Source: Aliiroseovarius subalbicans (lineage in GTDB: Bacteria > Pseudomonadota > Alphaproteobacteria > Rhodobacterales > Rhodobacteraceae). From it: a stretch of DNA of 64,000 nt. The translations under genes were made by a program, and so were the position numbers. The stretch is taken from the NCBI RefSeq assembly GCF_022678625.1, contig NZ_JALBYQ010000002.1, forward strand, positions 186,001-250,000, read 5' to 3'. Within the stretch, counting starts at the first letter, position 1. Every line of letters begins with the position of its first letter. The notes under the pieces were generated by a model. That model was not told the origin of the DNA, ran no database searches, and saw nothing but the letters and a program-made list of their open reading frames with translations. Positions 9,093-16,263 of the stretch are shown here, piece by piece.

Positions 9093-9428
9093 ACCAACCG
9101 ATTATCGGACCTGAACGTGTTTACACAAAGACCTGAACTTGACCCCGCAAGCCTACCAGACCTCAAAGAGAGGAATACTAGCGGAGCCGTTCTCCACCAA
9201 CAGCCACGTCTGACCTCGGCGCCGCGATATCCAGTTTACACGTTAAAAGATGATTGCGTTGGCCGTGACGGGCTGGGAGCCGCCATCCAACCCGCGGCAC
9301 GCAAAGACGTGAGCGTCCCGTATTGTGATCATTAGGACTTTCCAAGTTTTCGCAATCGCAGCGAACGTCTCCTTTGACGGGCCGCCGCGAAGCGATCCGA
9401 GCCGAGCCGGCGACGGGTGACAGGAATG
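9093..9428. other. Intergenic region without a convincing gene
   Basis: About 340 bases with no supported gene. Frames of around 70 codons exist but lack ribosome sites and protein-like composition. The part at 9350-9420 contains GCAGCGAACG, shared with the spacer at 10540-10560, and may be a decayed intergenic element. It adjoins the recombinase remnant, so it probably belongs to the same rearranged region. Confidence 0.5.
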
Positions 9429-9456
9429 GGCCGCCCCGGTAAGCGGCCTCTTTTGT
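9429..9456 (+). terminator. Intrinsic terminator-like hairpin
   Basis: GGCCGC (9429-9434) pairs with GCGGCC (9443-9448) across an eight-base loop and is followed by TCTTTTGTT on the plus strand. It would stop plus-strand transcription coming from the LysR side. It also lies immediately beyond the stop codon of the minus-strand recombinase remnant. Confidence 0.5.
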
Positions 9457-9647
9457 TAGATTTTGAAGGCTTCTGCGATGGTCAAAGCATCTTCAAGGGC
9501 GAGATCACGATGGTTCTCAGCGAGCTCCAGCCGGACCCTGATCGCCCAGACATGCTTTGGCTTCAATGGGCGTTTCTGACCGACGATGCGGCCCTTGTTC
9601 CAAGCGGGGCGAAGCGCGCGAATGGCAGGTAAGGTTGGTTTTTCCAT
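9456..9647 (-). pseudogene. Truncated tyrosine recombinase/integrase remnant (N-terminal part only)
   Basis: From an ATG at 9647, preceded by a good ribosome site (GGAGGATC), the frame reads MEKPTLPAIR then PAWNKGRIVGQKRPLK and HVWAIRVRLELAENHRDLAL. I recognise this as the N-terminus of a widespread family of short phage-type integrases that continue LFNLAIDSKLRGCDL. Here the homology stops right after RDLAL: twelve unrelated residues follow, then a stop. No catalytic R, H-x-x-R or Y is present, so the gene is dead. It is a decayed mobile-element footprint next to a compositionally odd gene. An in-frame upstream start at 9848 exists but has no ribosome site and the added residues look non-coding. 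Confidence 0.75.
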
Positions 9648-9853
9648 GACTGATCCTCCGATCCGCCATTCCCTCCCACAACGACAACCAGACGTTGATC
9701 GAGGCAACATATCACAGGATGCTGCGAAGCATCCGAGGTCTGGAAAGAGCCCATAGCAGACACAACGGCGCCAAAACATGTTAGCAGAGTCGCGGTCGCC
9801 TTGACCTAAACCAGTATTTCGTTTTGCATATGGTTTGAATTGGATCACGTCCC

Positions 9854-10459
9854 TTGAAAAACAACTACATCCTAGTCGACTTTGAGAATGTTCAACCCAA
9901 GAACCTTGGGCTACTTCGAGGGCATGCCTTCACGCTGATAGTATTCGTAGGGGCCAACCAAAAGAGTGTTCCTTTTGATTTCGCCAAGGAATTGCAGGAT
10001 TTGGGAGAAAACGCAGGTTATCAGAAGATAACAGGGAATGGCTCGAACGCTTTGGACTTTCATATTGCGTTTTATTTAGGAGAAGTCGCAGCCAAAGACG
10101 CCAATGCGTATTTTCACGTAATTTCACGTGACAAAGGCTTCGACCCTCTGATTCAGCATTTGCGACAAAGAAAGATCAGCGCTCTTCGTCATGTTGACCT
10201 TTCAGAGATTCCATTCGTCAAAATCTCAAACGCCAGCACGCCGGACCAAAAAATAGAAGCGATCGTTGACAGCTTGAGGTCCAGAGGAACCGCGCGTCCA
10301 AGAAAGATCAAAACCCTCAAAGGAACAGTGAACGCACTTTTCATGAAGACCTTGGACCAAGAAAACTTGGAGGCGTTAGTTGAAGAGCTGAAGAAACGAG
10401 GTCACGTTACCATAAAAGAACAATCCGTCAGCTATGGCCCCGACATTGTCCGACATTGA
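9854..10459 (+). CDS. PIN/NYN-like domain protein, probably acquired horizontally
   Basis: Protein of 201 residues starting with TTG (9854); no in-frame ATG lies near and no clear ribosome site is seen. Residues 5-125 look like a NYN/PIN-type nuclease domain: ILVDFENV at the start (Asp9, Asn12), LDFHIAFYLG (Asp68) and ISRDKGFDPLI (Asp93, Asp97), the spaced acidic residues of a metal-dependent RNase site. The C-terminal 50 residues are basic and helical, perhaps a nucleic-acid binding module. The DNA is visibly richer in A/T than its neighbours and uses codons such as ATA and TTA, and the gene lies next to an integrase remnant, so recent transfer is likely. It could act in defence or toxin-like RNA cleavage, but nothing proves this. 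Confidence 0.7.
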   Translation: MKNNYILVDFENVQPKNLGLLRGHAFTLIVFVGANQKSVPFDFAKELQDLGENAGYQKITGNGSNALDFHIAFYLGEVAAKDANAYFHVISRDKGFDPLIQHLRQRKISALRHVDLSEIPFVKISNASTPDQKIEAIVDSLRSRGTARPRKIKTLKGTVNALFMKTLDQENLEALVEELKKRGHVTIKEQSVSYGPDIVRH

Positions 10460-10683
10460 CCAGCTCTTGGGCTCTGCGTTGGCAGTTAAGAATGACCGCT
10501 TTATCCCGCAGAGTGTGTGTTCGTCTTACGAAGGGAATTGCCCATGCAGCGAACGGCAGGTTTGGGCCGTTCTTTCCGGTCTCAACGGCAGCTATCCGTG
10601 CTTTGCGTCTGTTTGTGGTTCGCGCGGCATTTGTCGGATTTGGGCTCAATGCAGACATCTGGCGCCGAGCTTTTCCACCCCGC
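10460..10683. other. Gene-free spacer with element-like sequence
   Basis: Between the PIN-like gene and the end of mbfA. It carries GCAGCGAACGGCAGG and GCAGCTATCCG words resembling those in the spacers near 9360 and 3280. No terminator with a clear T-run and no credible frame is seen. It may be a decayed dispersed element marking the edge of the inserted segment. Confidence 0.4.
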
Positions 10684-11664
10684 CTATCCTCCGCCGATAA
10701 TCGCACCGGCTGCAAACACCAAGGCCCCGCCCAGCACCACCTGGAACGTGGCTCGCAGAAACGGCGTCTGCATATATTTGTTCTGGATCCACACGATCGC
10801 CCAGAGCTCGACAAAGACCACGATCAACGCGATCGTGGTGGCGGTCCAGAAATCCGTGATCAGGTAGGGCAACGCGTGACCCAGCCCCCCCAGCGTGGTC
10901 ATGATGCCACTGGCAAAGCCGCGTTTGACCGGGCTGCCGCGGCCTGACAATTCGCCATCATCCGACGCGGCCTCGGTGAAACCCATCGAGATGCCAGCAC
11001 CGACCGAGGCGGCAAGACCGACAAGGAAGGTCGTGTGCGTGTCTTGCGTGGCAAATGCGGTCGCGAAGATCGGCGCCAGGGTGGACACCGACCCGTCCAT
11101 CAGCCCCGCCAGACCGGGCTGCACCCAGGTCAGCAAAAACTGCCGCTGCGCATCGCGGTCTTCCTCGCTGCGCGCGTCACCGCTCAGGTGTTCCTCTTCC
11201 AGCTTGCCTGCAACGTCGCCGTGACCGGCCTCGGCCGCCGCCAGATCCCCCAAAAGCATTCGGGTATCTGCGTCCGAGGTCAGATCGGCGGCCTTGCGAT
11301 AGAACCTCTCGGCCTGACGCTCCATCTCGCGTGCTTCGCCGCGCATTGTCTCAAGCCCCAGGTTCTCGACCAGCCAGATCGGGCGACGGGCATAGAACCC
11401 CGACACATGTTCGCGCCGGATCAACGGGATCACGTCGCCGAACCGCGCCTTGTGCGCGTCGATCAGCATGCGGCGGTGGCCGTCTTCCTCCTCGGCCATG
11501 CCGTCAAACACCTTGGCCGACGCGGGGAAATCCGTGCGCAGACGCTCGGCATACTGGCGATAGATGCGCGCGTCGTCCTCTTCGTTGGAAATGGCCAGGG
11601 CCAGGATTTCCTGTTCGGACAGGTCCGCAAAACGACGACGGGAGGTGACAACACCGGGGATCAT
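10684..11664 (-). CDS. mbfA: Membrane-bound ferritin A (rubrerythrin/erythrin domain fused to VIT1-like iron exporter)
   Basis: Fusion protein of 326 residues. The N-terminal half (about 15-165) is a ferritin-like four-helix domain with E-x-x-H pairs at Glu60/His63 (EEEDGH) and Glu145/His148 (AEAGH). The C-terminal half (about 180-326) is a VIT1/CCC1-type membrane domain with GLMDGSVSTLAP and later hydrophobic helices. MbfA proteins of Bradyrhizobium and Agrobacterium export iron and protect against iron and peroxide stress. An iron-control element lies just upstream (11681-11695), which fits repression by Irr when iron is scarce. The gene is monocistronic. Identification is strong; the transport direction is taken from the family. 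Confidence 0.92.
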   Translation of the reverse strand: MIPGVVTSRRRFADLSEQEILALAISNEEDDARIYRQYAERLRTDFPASAKVFDGMAEEEDGHRRMLIDAHKARFGDVIPLIRREHVSGFYARRPIWLVENLGLETMRGEAREMERQAERFYRKAADLTSDADTRMLLGDLAAAEAGHGDVAGKLEEEHLSGDARSEEDRDAQRQFLLTWVQPGLAGLMDGSVSTLAPIFATAFATQDTHTTFLVGLAASVGAGISMGFTEAASDDGELSGRGSPVKRGFASGIMTTLGGLGHALPYLITDFWTATTIALIVVFVELWAIVWIQNKYMQTPFLRATFQVVLGGALVFAAGAIIGGG

Positions 11665-11680
11665 GACGAAACCTCTTGAA

Positions 11681-11695
11681 TTGGAATGGTTCTAA
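11681..11695 (-). promoter_or_regulatory. Irr box (iron control element) upstream of mbfA
   Basis: On the minus strand the sequence reads TTAGAACCATTCCAA, matching the inverted repeat TTAGAA-N3-TTCTAA recognised by Irr with a single mismatch. It lies 17-31 bases before the mbfA start codon, over the expected promoter. Irr repression of mbfA through such an element is documented in other alphaproteobacteria, so position and target both support the call. Confidence 0.75.
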
Positions 11696-11731
11696 TCTAA
11701 CGATGCGCCGGGTCGGCGCAAGTCCCGTAGA

Positions 11732-12451
11732 TCAGTCAACCCGTCGCAGGTGAAGCTGGTTGCCGACATGGCGCGTCTCGAACCGCTTGAGCTCTTTCAC
11801 CAGATCGCTGAGCTTTCGCTTGCCATAGGTCCGGGTGTCGAAATCCGGATTGTCGGCGGTGATCGCGGTGCCGATCTGGCCAAGTTCGTACCAATCGTCG
11901 TCTTGGTTGATCTTGTCCATCGCCTTGATGATCAGCGGCACGGCCTCGACCGGGGGCCGTTTGCCCGAGGGTTCGGTCGGCTTGCCTTTCTTGCTGACCG
12001 GCGCGGGTTCATCAATCAGGTTTTCGATCAAGATGAACCGGTTGCAGACATTGCGCAGGCTTTCGGGTGCCTTGCCTTCGCCGATCCCGATCACGTCCTT
12101 GCCGCTTTCGCGGATACGGCTGGCCAGGCGGGTGAAATCGCTGTCGGAACTGACCAGGACGAACCCATCGAAGCGTCCGGTATGCAGGATGTCCATCGCG
12201 TCGATCACAAGGCCGATGTCGCTGGCATTTTTGCCCTTCGTGTTGGCAGTTTCCTGATGCGCGACCAGGCCCAGCGCGTGAACCTTGTCGGCCCAGGGTT
12301 TGAGCCGCCCGGACGACCAGTCGCCATAGACGCGGCGCAGGGCTGGTTCACCATAGGTGGTGATTTCCTTCAGGATCGCTTCGGCATGACGTGCGGGGAT
12401 GTTGTCGGCGTCGATCAGGACGGCCAACAGGTTTGTGGTGCCATTCGGCAT
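11732..12451 (-). CDS. NYN domain protein with C-terminal OST-HTH/LOTUS-like domain
   Basis: Protein of 239 residues. Residues 8-150 form a NYN (LabA-like) nuclease domain: VLIDADNIP (Asp14, Asp16, Asn17), NASDIGLVIDAMDIL (central Asp) and VSSDSDFTRLA (acidic cluster) are the expected metal ligands. After a Lys/Pro linker (about 152-168) the last 70 residues, ending FDTRTYGKRKLSDLVKELKRF..., look like an OST-HTH/LOTUS RNA-binding fold. This is the standard architecture of conserved proteobacterial NYN proteins, presumed RNases of uncertain target. It is more conserved-looking and G/C-rich than the other NYN/PIN-like gene 1.3 kb away. It follows adhC on the same strand after a hairpin. Confidence 0.9.
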   Translation of the reverse strand: MPNGTTNLLAVLIDADNIPARHAEAILKEITTYGEPALRRVYGDWSSGRLKPWADKVHALGLVAHQETANTKGKNASDIGLVIDAMDILHTGRFDGFVLVSSDSDFTRLASRIRESGKDVIGIGEGKAPESLRNVCNRFILIENLIDEPAPVSKKGKPTEPSGKRPPVEAVPLIIKAMDKINQDDDWYELGQIGTAITADNPDFDTRTYGKRKLSDLVKELKRFETRHVGNQLHLRRVD

Positions 12452-12469
12452 TTGGGTATCTTTCGGTTG

Positions 12470-12499
12470 GGGCCCGCCGACGCGGCGCGTGGCGGGCCC
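12470..12499 (-). terminator. Strong hairpin downstream of adhC (no T-run)
   Basis: GGGCCCGCC (12470-12478) pairs perfectly with GGCGGGCCC (12491-12499), a nine-pair G/C stem, in the gap after adhC and before the NYN-OST gene. No T-run follows on the minus strand, so it may be a weak terminator or an mRNA 3' stabiliser. Confidence 0.5.
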
Positions 12500-12536
12500 G
12501 GAATGCGTTCCCCCTTATGTGGGGGCGGCGTGGCGG

Positions 12537-13649
12537 TTAGTAAAGAACCACGCTGCGGATGCTTTCACCCGCATGCATCAGGTCAAAGCCCTTGTTGATG
12601 TCCTCCAGCGGCATCGTATGGGTGATCATCGGGTCGATCTCAATCTTGCCCTCCATGTACCAATCAACGATCTTGGGCACATCCGTCCGACCCCGTGCGC
12701 CGCCAAAGGCGGTGCCGCGCCAGACGCGACCGGTGACAAGCTGGAACGGACGGGTCGTGATCTCGGCGCCCGCTGGCGCCACGCCGATGATGATCGACTC
12801 ACCCCACCCCTTGTGCGCGCTTTCCAGCGCCGCGCGCATCACCTGCACGTTGCCGGTGGCGTCAAAGGTATAATCGGCCCCGCCGCCGGTCAGCTCGACC
12901 AGATGCGCCACCAGATCGCCTTCGACCTCGGTCGGGTTCACATAATCGGTCATACCGAAATGCGTGGCCATTTCGACCTTGGCCGGGTTCAGGTCCACGC
13001 CGACGATCTGATCCGCCCCCGCCATACGCAGGCCCTGCAACACATTCAGACCAATACCACCCAGACCGAACACGATCGCGCGGCTGCCGATTTCCACCTT
13101 GGCGGTGTTGATCACCGCGCCAATGCCGGTGGTCACGCCGCAACCGATATAGCAGACCTTGTCGAACGGCGCGTCCTTGCGGATCTTGGCCAGGGCGATT
13201 TCCGGCACCACCGTGTGGTTGGCAAAGGTCGAACAGCCCATGTAGTGCAGGATCGGCGTGCCATCCAGCATCGAAAATCGCGACGTGCCATCCGGCATCA
13301 GCCCCTGCCCCTGGGTCGAGCGGATCGACTGGCACAGGTTCGTCTTCGGGTTCAGGCAGTATTCGCATTCCCGGCACTCGGGCGTGTAGAGCGGAATCAC
13401 GTGATCGCCGACCTCAAGCGTGGTCACGCCCGGCCCGACCTCGACCACCACGCCCGCGCCTTCGTGGCCCAGGATGGCGGGAAACAGCCCTTCGGGGTCG
13501 GCGCCCGACAGGGTGAATTCGTCGGTGTGGCAGATGCCGGTGGCCTTGATCTCGACCAGAACCTCGCCGTGCTTCGGCCCTTCCAGGTTCACTTCCATGA
13601 TTTCCAGCGGTTTGCCGGCTTCAAGGGCGACGGCGGCTCGGGTGCGCAT
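12537..13649 (-). CDS. adhC: S-(hydroxymethyl)glutathione dehydrogenase / class III alcohol dehydrogenase
   Basis: Zinc-dependent dehydrogenase of 370 residues that oxidises S-hydroxymethylglutathione (formaldehyde adduct) with NAD+. Catalytic zinc ligands Cys40 and His62-Glu63 (GHEGAG) and the structural zinc cysteines Cys92, 95, 98 and 106 ([18 protein letters not shown]) are all present, as is the nucleotide-binding [10 protein letters not shown] chose the ATG at 13649 because GAGGAGAT precedes it and the family begins MRTRAAVA; an in-frame start at 13706 adds 19 unlikely residues. It works with FghA, encoded 11.5 kb away, to detoxify formaldehyde or feed C1 carbon to formate. Confidence 0.97.
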   Translation of the reverse strand: MRTRAAVALEAGKPLEIMEVNLEGPKHGEVLVEIKATGICHTDEFTLSGADPEGLFPAILGHEGAGVVVEVGPGVTTLEVGDHVIPLYTPECRECEYCLNPKTNLCQSIRSTQGQGLMPDGTSRFSMLDGTPILHYMGCSTFANHTVVPEIALAKIRKDAPFDKVCYIGCGVTTGIGAVINTAKVEIGSRAIVFGLGGIGLNVLQGLRMAGADQIVGVDLNPAKVEMATHFGMTDYVNPTEVEGDLVAHLVELTGGGADYTFDATGNVQVMRAALESAHKGWGESIIIGVAPAGAEITTRPFQLVTGRVWRGTAFGGARGRTDVPKIVDWYMEGKIEIDPMITHTMPLEDINKGFDLMHAGESIRSVVLY

Positions 13650-13759
13650 TTCGGGATCTCCTCGTGATGTTTCCCACACGGTGCGCGAAACCCCGCGCGT
13701 TTTCAACTCCTGTGCGACCGGCCCTTGCCTGTGGGCGACATCGGGCGTTTCATCGCGGC

Positions 13760-14032
13760 ATGAAACAAATTGTCTTTCCAGCCTTCGTCGGCGCGATCAT
13801 GCTGGGCCTTGCCGCATGCCTGCCGACACCGATCCAGACCCCCACCGATTGCGGTGCCTCGCAGCTTCAGTATCTGGTGGGCAAACCCGAAGTTGTCTTG
13901 CAGGCGGTGCAACTTCCGACACCACACCGGATCATCCACCCCGGTGACATGGTCACGATGGATTTGCAGCCCAGCCGCATGAACGTCACGATCAACGCAG
14001 CCGGAAAAATTTCGAAGATCACCTGCGGCTGA
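13760..14032 (+). CDS. Small lipoprotein, peptidase-inhibitor I78-like (copy 1)
   Basis: 90 residues with a lipoprotein signal ending in LAAC (Cys20), so it is probably anchored in the envelope. The mature part, [13 protein letters not shown] ... [24 protein letters not shown] ... ITCG, carries the I78 inhibitor pattern (G-x-x-x-x-D-x-x-P-x-R-L/M-N) and a pair of cysteines likely to form a disulfide. I78 proteins inhibit serine proteases in known cases; this activity is inferred. The start was moved to 13760 to match the signal peptide. It is followed 46 bases later by a second, diverged copy. Confidence 0.75.
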   Translation: MKQIVFPAFVGAIMLGLAACLPTPIQTPTDCGASQLQYLVGKPEVVLQAVQLPTPHRIIHPGDMVTMDLQPSRMNVTINAAGKISKITCG

Positions 14033-14078
14033 CTGGCTTTTCCTTGCGTCCGGCACCGATTTCGGATGAGGATTCGGC

Positions 14079-14363
14079 ATGACCAGATTTCCGCTTTTTG
14101 CTTTGGCGCTTGCCGCCTTGATGGCCTGCCAATCGCCACTGTCGCGCCCTGACCCAGGGCCAGTGGATTTCACACCCAGCTGCGGCGCGGGTGAGTTGCA
14201 GGGGCTGATCGGCCAAGACGCGGGCATCATTGCCGAACTTGAGATCAAGGGCGCCCTGCGTGTGATCCACCCCGGCATGGCGGTCACGGCGGATTATCGC
14301 CCTGACCGGCTGAACATCGCAGTGGATGATGGCGGGCTTATCACCCGCGTCTGGTGCGTCTGA
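14079..14363 (+). CDS. Small lipoprotein, peptidase-inhibitor I78-like (copy 2)
   Basis: 94 residues; signal peptide FPLFALALAALMAC with lipobox cysteine 17. The mature region parallels the preceding gene: SCGAGELQGLIG, RVIHPGMAVTADYRPDRLNIAVDD and a final WCV, with conserved disulfide cysteines. The two genes look like a tandem duplication with strong divergence. Envelope location and protease inhibition are inferred from the family. The gap to the SOS-controlled imuB promoter (14426) is 62 bases, so it could provide read-through. Confidence 0.75.
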   Translation: MTRFPLFALALAALMACQSPLSRPDPGPVDFTPSCGAGELQGLIGQDAGIIAELEIKGALRVIHPGMAVTADYRPDRLNIAVDDGGLITRVWCV

Positions 14364-14425
14364 CCCGCATCGCATGACTTTCGCGCAAGCCCGGACTCGA
14401 CTCGGCCCACCGGGTGGCATATTAT

Positions 14426-14440
14426 GAACAAACCAAGAAC
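14426..14440. promoter_or_regulatory. LexA (SOS) box upstream of imuB
   Basis: GAACAAACCAAGAAC is a perfect GAAC-N7-GAAC direct repeat, the alphaproteobacterial LexA operator. It lies 13-27 bases before the ATG at 14453. This predicts SOS induction of imuB and also decides the start: an in-frame GTG at 14414 would put the operator inside the coding region. Confidence 0.85.
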
Positions 14441-14452
14441 ATTTGTGCTGCC

Positions 14453-16108
14453 ATGCCCACCAATCGCCGTATCCTGTCTCTGTGGTTTCCCCGGCTGGGG
14501 GCCGAACGCCTCATGCGCCAGACCCGCGGGGTCGTGCCGGGGCCGCTGGCGGTGGTCAGAGATCAAGGCAACATGCAGGTGTTAAGTGCGCTCAGTCATG
14601 AGGCCGAGCTGGCGGGGCTGACCCCCGGCCAACCGCTGCGCGATGCCCGCGCCATGTGCCCCGACCTGATCTCGCGCCCACAAAACCCGGCGGCCGAGGC
14701 GGCGTTTCTGACCCTGCTCAGACGCTGGGCTGGCAAGTTTTCCCCCTGGGTCAGCGAAGAGCCACCCACCTCCCTGGTGCTGGACATCACCGGTTGCGCG
14801 CACCTGTTCGGTGGCGAAGCCACGTTGATGGAGCAAGCCAGCCGCGACTGCGCCGATCTGGGGCTGACCGTGCGCACGGGGCTGGCCGATACGGTCGGGG
14901 CGGCCTGGGCGCTGGCGCGGTTTTCCGGCGCGCAGGCCCACGACGCCCCGGGCGCGCATGGCGGCGACGCGATCGACCAAGAGGCGCGCGCGACCCGGTC
15001 GCGGGCCGCACGAGGCAAGCGCCGGCACTGGACCCGCGGCGGGGCCGCGCCCCAGCACGCGGTTGCGGCGCAAGCGGCGCGCATTGCTGCCCCCGGCGCG
15101 ACCCGCGCGGCCCTGTCCCCCCTGCCCCTGATGGCCCTGCGCCTGCCCGCCGACACGGTCGCGGGGCTGAACCGGCTGGGTCTGCGCCGGGTCGAGGACA
15201 TCTTGGGCACCCCGCGCGCAGGCCTTGCACGCCGCTTCGGCCGCGACTTGGTGCGACGACTGGATCAGGCGCTGGGGGTGGAGCCCGAGCCGGTGTCCCC
15301 GGCCCGCCCGCCGATGCGCTTTGCCGTGCGCATGGGGTTTCCCGAACCGATCGGGTTGGAGGAGGACATCCTGGCCGGGCTTGACCGCCTGCTGCCGCCG
15401 CTTTGCGACCGCCTGCGCCAGAAAGGGCGCGGCGCGCGGCGCGTGCGGTTGGAGCTGTCACGCAGCGATCACAGCCAACAGGGGGTCGAGGTTGGCCTGG
15501 CCCGCCCCAGCACCGACCCCGACCGCATCCGCCCGCTTCTGGCGATGAAGCTGGGCGATCTGGATGCGGGCTTCGGCATCGACCAACTGCGTCTGACCGT
15601 GCCGGGGCATGAGGCACTGAGCCCCGAACAACACCGCGGCCCCACCAGCGTCGGCGCACGCAATGATGCGCAGGGGATTGAAGACCTGATGGGCCGGATC
15701 GGTGCCCGGCTGGGGCTGGAGGCGCTGACCCGCCTGGCCCCGGCCGACAGCCACATCCCCGAGAAAGCCGAGATTACCCTGGCCGCCGCTTGGGCGCCTG
15801 CCGCGACGACCTGGGCTCAGTCCGGACGGCCACGCCCGGTGATGGTCTGGCGCCCCGAACCGGTGCTGATCCCCGACAGCCCCATGCTGCCCGCCCTGAT
15901 CCGCTGGCGCGGGCGGACCCTGGCCGTTCTGGGGGCGACGGGGCCGGAACGGATCGCTGCCGAATGGTGGATGGACGACGACGCCTGGCGCACCGGACAG
16001 CGCGATTACTGGATGGTCGACACCAGCGAGGGGCAGCGCCTGTGGATCTACTATGCCCACGGTGGCGCGCTGTCCGCAGGCTGGTTCTGCCAGGGCAGCT
16101 TCGGCTGA
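14453..16108 (+). CDS. imuB: ImuB, Y-family polymerase-like mutagenesis protein
   Basis: 551 residues from the ATG at 14453, chosen because the LexA box would otherwise be inside the gene. The N-terminus ILSLWFPRLGAERL, then SALSHEAELAGLTPGQPLRDARAMCPDL and LDITGCAHLFGGE, are classical ImuB landmarks. ImuB is a catalytically inactive Y-family relative that acts with ImuA and the error-prone polymerase DnaE2 in translesion synthesis. A low-complexity Ala/Arg stretch lies near residues 155-210. Neither imuA before it nor dnaE2 after it is present; the neighbours are I78 lipoproteins and amtB, so the usual imuA-imuB-dnaE2 operon is split or reduced here. Confidence 0.9.
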   Translation: MPTNRRILSLWFPRLGAERLMRQTRGVVPGPLAVVRDQGNMQVLSALSHEAELAGLTPGQPLRDARAMCPDLISRPQNPAAEAAFLTLLRRWAGKFSPWVSEEPPTSLVLDITGCAHLFGGEATLMEQASRDCADLGLTVRTGLADTVGAAWALARFSGAQAHDAPGAHGGDAIDQEARATRSRAARGKRRHWTRGGAAPQHAVAAQAARIAAPGATRAALSPLPLMALRLPADTVAGLNRLGLRRVEDILGTPRAGLARRFGRDLVRRLDQALGVEPEPVSPARPPMRFAVRMGFPEPIGLEEDILAGLDRLLPPLCDRLRQKGRGARRVRLELSRSDHSQQGVEVGLARPSTDPDRIRPLLAMKLGDLDAGFGIDQLRLTVPGHEALSPEQHRGPTSVGARNDAQGIEDLMGRIGARLGLEALTRLAPADSHIPEKAEITLAAAWAPAATTWAQSGRPRPVMVWRPEPVLIPDSPMLPALIRWRGRTLAVLGATGPERIAAEWWMDDDAWRTGQRDYWMVDTSEGQRLWIYYAHGGALSAGWFCQGSFG

Positions 16109-16207
16109 GCATCGCCCTCTCACTCGCGCGTCCATCCGAGACTGCGCCGCAGGGCGCTGGCGAGACATCATGCGCGCCGAAGGCGCACCGCTTGGCAACG
16201 TCGGACG

Positions 16208-16238
16208 AAAAAACCCGGGCGCTTTGACGCGCCCGGGT
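16208..16238 (-). terminator. Intrinsic terminator of glnK-amtB
   Basis: On the minus strand the stem ACCCGGGCGC / GCGCCCGGGT (16229-16238 and 16213-16222, ten pairs, six-base loop) is followed by a run of T (complement of A at 16208-16213). It ends the glnK-amtB transcript and, as a strong symmetric stem, may also slow convergent imuB transcription. Confidence 0.9.
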
Positions 16239-16263
16239 CGATCTGTTTCAGCTTTCAGCAATA

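Noticed and set aside
9648-9848. Longer version of the integrase remnant starting at 9848
   Set aside because: The extra residues are Cys/Arg-rich without integrase similarity; the ribosome site is at the 9647 start.
14414-14452. Upstream GTG start for imuB
   Set aside because: Would place the perfect LexA box inside the coding region and adds residues not shared with ImuB proteins.
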